DNA from: Methylophilaceae bacterium
GTDB taxonomy: Bacteria; Pseudomonadota; Gammaproteobacteria; Burkholderiales; Methylophilaceae
Reading direction: 5' to 3'
Assembly: GCA_947379975.1 (NCBI GenBank)
Contig: CANCPF010000078.1
Span: 1 to 9,924, forward strand
Length of the DNA: 9,924 bases
Position numbers and translations under genes: made by a program. Under the pieces are notes generated by a model, which saw only the letters and a program-made list of their open reading frames with translations, did no database searches and had not been told where the DNA came from. Below, one piece after another: positions 6,316 to 9,924 of this stretch (positions are counted from its first letter, which is position 1; every line of letters begins with the position of its first letter).

Positions 6316-7650
6316 TTAATTAGCCTTTAACAATTTAATATAATAAATTGGGAATAATGAATTTAATTTGATAACAACCAACTCTTTTAGGCTCTCATCG
6401 AAAAAATCATATAAAAAGTTAGCTATAAATTGACTAATTACAGTTGATATCGCCGCGCCACTGATTCCGTAATGTGGGATTAGTACAATATTAAGCAATA
6501 CATTAGAAACGGCACCTATCAGAGTACGATAAAGCGACTTTTTAGTATAATTTTCTACTGTAAAAAATACCCCAGAAGAAACACCAAGAAATACAAAAAT
6601 AGTACTCCAAATATGAATTGCCAGCACAAACCCAGCCTGCTGATAACTAAAGCCATATAATAAATTTATAATTGAGTCTGCAAAAAATGTCACAGGCAAA
6701 GCCAATGCAACAGCAAGCCATGTCATAAGTGTGGATAATTTTTGTAATCGTTGGAGATAAAGCATCCTACTAACTTTTTTTGCACTTACAATTGCAGGAA
6801 AAAGAGAACTGGTAATGATGACTGGAACGAAATACCACACTTCACTCAACCTAACGGCAGCAGTAAACAATCCTACTTCTTTGGCACCTAATAATTCCTT
6901 AATCATCAACTGATCTATGCGCATATAAACAATAATTGCCAGCCCACTTAATATTAACGGCCAGCTAATTTTTAGAAGCTCCTTGGCTATATTGATATCG
7001 TAAAAGCGATAGAAACTAGGATTTTTTTGAAATCTATAGGCAACTAATAATGCTAATGAAAGCATCACCTGATCGATTAAAGTAACAATCACAAACCAAA
7101 TCAAATCTGCACCAGTCAACACAAAGTAAATCTTTAGTGCCGAAGAAACTGCAAGCTGGGTAATCTTGCAAATTGAAACGAACTTAGACAGCACTTTTGA
7201 TTGAAAGTAAAAATCCACCACTTCAAATGATTGGAAAATAATACCACTGGCGATGATAAATACATAAAGATTGGTGGTGTGATCATTGCTGGTAAATAGC
7301 GTGGCTAACGCCACAATCCCAAGCATGACAAATGCGCCAACAAACTTAAGCCAAAAGGCTGTGCCTAAGTAAACGTCACGCTGATTCGGATGGTTTACTA
7401 AATATCGCACTACAATGCCATCTAGACCAAGTTTGGCTAACCCGCTGAATATAGAAACAAAAGCAAGTGCGTAACTAAATAAGCCGAACTGCTCTGGCCC
7501 TAAATACCTTGCCACCCAAATACCCACCAGTAAACCTGATGCCATGCGCAATACTTGCTCGCCAAACATCCACGAGGTATTAGCAAAGTAACGCATAAAG
7601 CCTTGATGATTTAAGGCGCGGTTAGTCAAATTTTTAAGGCGTGCTAGCAC
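6316..7650 (-). CDS. wzx: Wzx-type polysaccharide flippase (Polysacc_synt / MOP superfamily)
   Basis: A 444-residue integral inner-membrane protein that would flip the undecaprenyl-diphosphate-linked repeat unit to the periplasm. After a cytoplasmic N-terminus of about 23 residues comes the family block NTSWMFGEQVLRMASGLLVGIWVARYLGPEQFG (24-56). Repeated hydrophobic segments follow (for example about 59-75, 103-120, 128-145, 183-204, 230-246, 271-288, 308-325, 340-362, 378-392, 396-412), giving roughly 12 spans. Family motifs MRIDQLMI (243-250), EVGLFTAAVRLSE (258-270) and GISGAAISTVIS (395-406) are clear. Transport substrate cannot be read from sequence; O-antigen/capsule flippase is the likeliest of the superfamily given the context. 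The start is GTG, chosen because AAGGA lies four bases upstream and the frame abuts the ugd stop exactly. Sampled GC is about 45% upstream of roughly 7250 (N-terminal third) and falls to 25-37% after it. Confidence 0.93.
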   Translation of the reverse strand: MLARLKNLTNRALNHQGFMRYFANTSWMFGEQVLRMASGLLVGIWVARYLGPEQFGLFSYALAFVSIFSGLAKLGLDGIVVRYLVNHPNQRDVYLGTAFWLKFVGAFVMLGIVALATLFTSNDHTTNLYVFIIASGIIFQSFEVVDFYFQSKVLSKFVSICKITQLAVSSALKIYFVLTGADLIWFVIVTLIDQVMLSLALLVAYRFQKNPSFYRFYDINIAKELLKISWPLILSGLAIIVYMRIDQLMIKELLGAKEVGLFTAAVRLSEVWYFVPVIITSSLFPAIVSAKKVSRMLYLQRLQKLSTLMTWLAVALALPVTFFADSIINLLYGFSYQQAGFVLAIHIWSTIFVFLGVSSGVFFTVENYTKKSLYRTLIGAVSNVLLNIVLIPHYGISGAAISTVISQFIANFLYDFFDESLKELVVIKLNSLFPIYYIKLLKAN

Positions 7651-8817
7651 TTAATCCTTACCAAACAAATCACGGCTATAAACTTTATCGGCTACATCAC
7701 TAATATCATCGGTCATACGGTTAGACACAATCACATCAGCTTCTTGCTTAAATTGCACTAAGTTATTCACCACCCTTGAGTTAAAAAACTCCGCTTCTTT
7801 AAGTGCAGGCTCATACACAATCACCTCTATGCCTTTGGCCTTAATGCGCTTCATAATGCCTTGAATGCTAGAGGCACGAAAGTTATCTGAACCGGCTTTC
7901 ATAATGAGCCGGTGTATGCCGACCACTTTTGGCTTGCGCTTAAGTATGCTGGCGGCAATAAAATCTTTGCGCGTGGTATTGGCATCCACAATGGCGCCTA
8001 TTAAGGTTTGCGGCACATCGTTATAGTTGGCGAGTAATTGTTTGGTGTCTTTAGGTAGGCAATAACCGCCATAACCAAACGACGGATTATTGTAATGGTC
8101 GCCAATGCGGGGATCTAAGCTTACACCCTGAATTATCTGTTTGGTATCTAAGCCGTGTGTGGCGGCATAGGTATCAAGTTCGTTAAAAAATGCTACGCGC
8201 ATGGCGAGGTAAGTATTGGCGAATAACTTTACTGCTTCAGCCTCTGTGCTATCGGTAAACAGCACTTCAATGTTTGGCTTAACTGCACCTTGCTGTAGCA
8301 AGTTTGCAAATATTTCAGCACGTGTTGATCGCTCACCGATCACAATGCGGGATGGGTGCAGATTATCGTATAGCGCTTTGCCTTCACGCAGAAACTCTGG
8401 TGAAAAAATAATGTTATTGCAGTTAAATTGCGCCCTGATTTTATTGGTGTAGCCGACTGGCACCGTCGATTTAATCACCATCACGGCTTGTGGATTAATG
8501 GCGATTACATCTTGAATAACAGATTCAATGGAGCGCGTATTAAAGTAATTGGTTTCCGAATCATAGTCAGTTGGGGTAGCAATTATCACGTAATCTGCAC
8601 CGACATAAGCTTCTTGCTTATTGAGTGTGGCACGAAGATTAAGTGCTTTATGGCTTAAATATTCTTCAATTTCAGCATCTTCAATGGGTGATTGCTTACG
8701 ATTAAGCATGGCTACTTTTTTAGGAATAATATCCAGTGCGACCACTTCATTGTGCTGAGCAAGTAGCACTGCATTTGAGAGCCCTACGTAACCAGTGCCG
8801 GCAATTGCTATTTTCAT
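7651..8817 (-). CDS. ugd: UDP-glucose 6-dehydrogenase
   Basis: A 388-residue cytoplasmic enzyme that oxidises UDP-glucose twice with NAD+ to give UDP-glucuronate, the substrate of the uxs product and possibly a donor itself. The NAD-binding motif is GTGYVGLSN (7-15). STVPVGYT (118-124 region), FSPEFLREGKALYDNLHPSR with Glu141, Lys197 and Asn201 in EAVKLFANTYLA, and the catalytic Cys253 in FGYGGYCLPKDTKQ (247-260) are all present. FRASSIQGIMKRIKAKG lies in the C-terminal UDP-binding domain. Length and wording correspond without gaps to the E. coli Ugd as I remember it, which is the short class rather than the 430-460 residue class. Tyr71, the residue phosphorylated by the Wzc tyrosine kinase in E. 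coli, is conserved in position. It starts at ATG, 18 bases after fcl, with a weak ribosome-binding site (CAAAG), and ends flush with wzx. Confidence 0.97.
   Translation of the reverse strand: MKIAIAGTGYVGLSNAVLLAQHNEVVALDIIPKKVAMLNRKQSPIEDAEIEEYLSHKALNLRATLNKQEAYVGADYVIIATPTDYDSETNYFNTRSIESVIQDVIAINPQAVMVIKSTVPVGYTNKIRAQFNCNNIIFSPEFLREGKALYDNLHPSRIVIGERSTRAEIFANLLQQGAVKPNIEVLFTDSTEAEAVKLFANTYLAMRVAFFNELDTYAATHGLDTKQIIQGVSLDPRIGDHYNNPSFGYGGYCLPKDTKQLLANYNDVPQTLIGAIVDANTTRKDFIAASILKRKPKVVGIHRLIMKAGSDNFRASSIQGIMKRIKAKGIEVIVYEPALKEAEFFNSRVVNNLVQFKQEADVIVSNRMTDDISDVADKVYSRDLFGKD
7655..7659 (-). promoter_or_regulatory. Ribosome-binding site deciding the GTG start of wzx
   Basis: AAGGA in the coding strand lies four bases before the GTG at 7650 and within the last codons of ugd. 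It supports the GTG start over the next in-frame ATG at residue 19. Spacing is a little short, which suggests coupling to ugd termination. Confidence 0.55.
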
Positions 8818-8835
8818 ACAAAACTTTGTTTAATA

Positions 8836-9807
8836 CTAACCATTGAAATTTTTAAAATCTAAATAAGCCCTACCCAGTCCCTCTTTCAGGCCCATCTGCA
8901 CTTGCCAACCCAATTGATTCAAGCGTCCAGAATCCATCAACTTACGCATCGTACCGTCAGGCTTAGTGCGGTCTAATTCAATCTCACCCGTAAAGCCCAC
9001 CACATCTTTAATTAAGTCGGCCAACTCAGTAATGGTTAAATCACTGCCACTGCCTAAGTTAAGTAATGGCGGTAAACCATCATTACGGTCTGCGGCTAAT
9101 AAGGGTTGGAATTGTGCGTCTTCTAGATTCATCACAAACACGCAGGCTTTAGCCATGTCGTCGCTGTATAAGAACTCACGTTTAGGCGTGCCTGTGCCCC
9201 AAATAGTGACGGTGGCTTGGTTGTTGACCTTGGCTTCATGAAACTTACGAATCATGGCTGGAATCACATGACTGTTTTCTGGATGGTAGTTATCGCCTGG
9301 GCCATATAGATTGGTCGGCATCACAGCGAGGTATTGCGTCCCGTATTGGCGGTTATAGCTCCAGCACATTTCGATACCGGCGATCTTAGCCAAAGCGTAA
9401 GGTCGGTTAGTCGGTTCGAGTGGACCGGTCAATAGTGATTCTTCTTTAATCGGTTGTGGGCAATCACGCGGATAAATGCAGCTTGAGCCTAAAAATAATA
9501 GGCGTTTTACACCTGCTAATGAGGATTGATGGATCACATTGCTTTGTATGGCTAGGTTCTCTTGTATGAATTCTGCTGGGTAGGTGTTGTTGGCATGAAT
9601 ACCGCCCACTTTTGCTGCCGCTAGAATGACGTATTCGGGTTGTTCTGTTGTAAAGAACTCCGCCACTAAGGTTTGATTGGTTAAATCCAACTCAGCGTGG
9701 GTGCGGGTGACGAGGTTGGTGTAGCCTTGTGCTTGCAGCTGGCGCATTAAGGCTGAGCCGACTAGGCCGCGGTGTCCTGCGATGTAGATTTTTGCATTTT
9801 TGTTCAT
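8836..9807 (-). CDS. fcl: GDP-L-fucose synthase
   Basis: A 323-residue SDR enzyme that epimerises C3 and C5 and then reduces GDP-4-keto-6-deoxy-mannose with NADPH to GDP-L-fucose, the second step after Gmd. The cofactor motif AGHRGLVGSAL is at residues 10-20. LAAAKVGGIHANN (62-74) and LGSSCIYPRDCPQPI (106-120), with active-site Ser109 and Cys110, follow. Catalytic Tyr137-x-x-x-Lys141 is in NRPYALAKIAG. PTNLYGPGDNYHPENSHVIPAMIRK carries the conserved His180. GTGTPKREFLYSDDMA and LNLGSGSDLTITELA complete the family pattern. Every catalytic residue known for E. coli Fcl (also called WcaG) has a counterpart, and length is normal. ATG start, nine bases after gmd, with AGAGG six bases upstream overlapping the gmd stop. 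GC is clearly higher than in the glycosyltransferases (32 of 60 in the block 9361-9420). Confidence 0.97.
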   Translation of the reverse strand: MNKNAKIYIAGHRGLVGSALMRQLQAQGYTNLVTRTHAELDLTNQTLVAEFFTTEQPEYVILAAAKVGGIHANNTYPAEFIQENLAIQSNVIHQSSLAGVKRLLFLGSSCIYPRDCPQPIKEESLLTGPLEPTNRPYALAKIAGIEMCWSYNRQYGTQYLAVMPTNLYGPGDNYHPENSHVIPAMIRKFHEAKVNNQATVTIWGTGTPKREFLYSDDMAKACVFVMNLEDAQFQPLLAADRNDGLPPLLNLGSGSDLTITELADLIKDVVGFTGEIELDRTKPDGTMRKLMDSGRLNQLGWQVQMGLKEGLGRAYLDFKNFNG

Positions 9808-9813
9808 GCTTAG

Positions 9814-9818
9814 CCTCT
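9814..9818 (-). promoter_or_regulatory. Ribosome-binding site of fcl overlapping the gmd stop codon
   Basis: AGAGG in the coding strand, six bases before the fcl ATG, shares its first two bases with the TAG stop of gmd. This fits tight translational linkage of the two enzymes of the GDP-fucose pathway. Confidence 0.6.
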
Positions 9819-9924
9819 ACTCGTGGTAATCCATGGCTTGGTAACCGTGCTCTTTGACCAGTTCATCTCGCTGGGCGGATTTGTAATCTTCACGCACCAT
9901 TTCTGCGACCAGTTCATGGAAGGT
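9817..9924 (-). CDS. gmd: GDP-mannose 4,6-dehydratase, C-terminal end only
   Basis: An open frame enters from the right edge and ends at TAG (9817-9819). It gives 35 residues, beginning TFHELVAEMVREDYKSAQRD and ending HGYQAMDYHE. The segment (S/T)FxELVxxMVxxD near the C-terminus is the recognisable end of bacterial Gmd, where it follows the conserved part of the substrate-binding domain. Gmd converts GDP-D-mannose to GDP-4-keto-6-deoxy-D-mannose, the substrate of the fcl product encoded nine bases downstream, which makes the assignment secure even from this short stretch. The catalytic part lies outside the window, so integrity of the gene cannot be judged. Confidence 0.88.
   Translation of the reverse strand, partial: TFHELVAEMVREDYKSAQRDELVKEHGYQAMDYHE

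Noticed and set aside
2506..9241. Scattered plus-strand open frames of 60-92 codons (for example 2506-2784, 4881-5120, 8216-8452, 8966-9241).
   Set aside because: All lie antisense inside genes with strong family motifs; their translations show no recognisable domain and no ribosome-binding site or spacing pattern.
1..9924. tRNA or rRNA genes, insertion sequences, CRISPR arrays, attachment sites, riboswitches and hairpin terminators.
   Set aside because: None could be recognised; gaps between genes never exceed 31 bases, leaving no room for them outside coding sequence.

Overview
The window is an internal piece of a surface-polysaccharide biosynthesis cluster (Wzx-dependent capsule, exopolysaccharide or O-antigen type). 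All twelve genes, two of them cut by the window edges, lie on the minus strand, so transcription runs from high to low coordinates. Intergenic gaps are 0 to 31 bases and several genes overlap by 1 to 10 bases. I see no promoter, terminator, RNA gene, insertion sequence or CRISPR, so this looks like the middle of one long operon. Low overall GC, an E. coli-type 388-residue Ugd, and the gmd-fcl-ugd / uxs / wzx / glycosyltransferase order suggest a proteobacterium. A moderate-to-low GC beta- or gammaproteobacterium such as a methylotroph would fit, but this is inference and the sequence does not settle the genus.

Layout in order of transcription. The right end (9924 to 7651) holds the 3' end of gmd, then fcl and ugd, which make GDP-L-fucose and UDP-glucuronate. 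Next come a Wzx-type flippase (7650 to 6316) and a GT25-like glycosyltransferase (6315 to 5473). Then comes a UDP-glucuronate decarboxylase, uxs (5459 to 4521), which makes UDP-xylose. Five further glycosyltransferases follow: an 'HlpA-like' nucleotide-diphospho-sugar transferase (4528 to 3590), a GT4 enzyme (3593 to 2493) and three GT2 enzymes (2461 to 1742, 1751 to 996, 993 to 220). The left edge cuts an SDR-family sugar-nucleotide epimerase/dehydratase (220 to 1).

How it works together (inference from families): Gmd and Fcl supply GDP-L-fucose, and Ugd and Uxs supply UDP-GlcA and UDP-Xyl. Up to six glycosyltransferases assemble a lipid-linked repeat unit and Wzx flips it across the inner membrane. 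The initiating phosphoglycosyltransferase, the Wzy polymerase and the export or ligation proteins are not in the window.

The most interesting signal is an uninterrupted run of nine G (coding strand) inside the GT25-like glycosyltransferase gene, at 5789-5797. Gain or loss of one G brings an immediate stop codon in either direction. This is the architecture of a slipped-strand phase-variable (contingency) gene that would switch a sugar of the surface polysaccharide on and off, and possibly affect the operon downstream. Base composition is mosaic: sugar-nucleotide genes are near 43-53% GC in samples, glycosyltransferase ends near 25-35%, with an abrupt step inside wzx.
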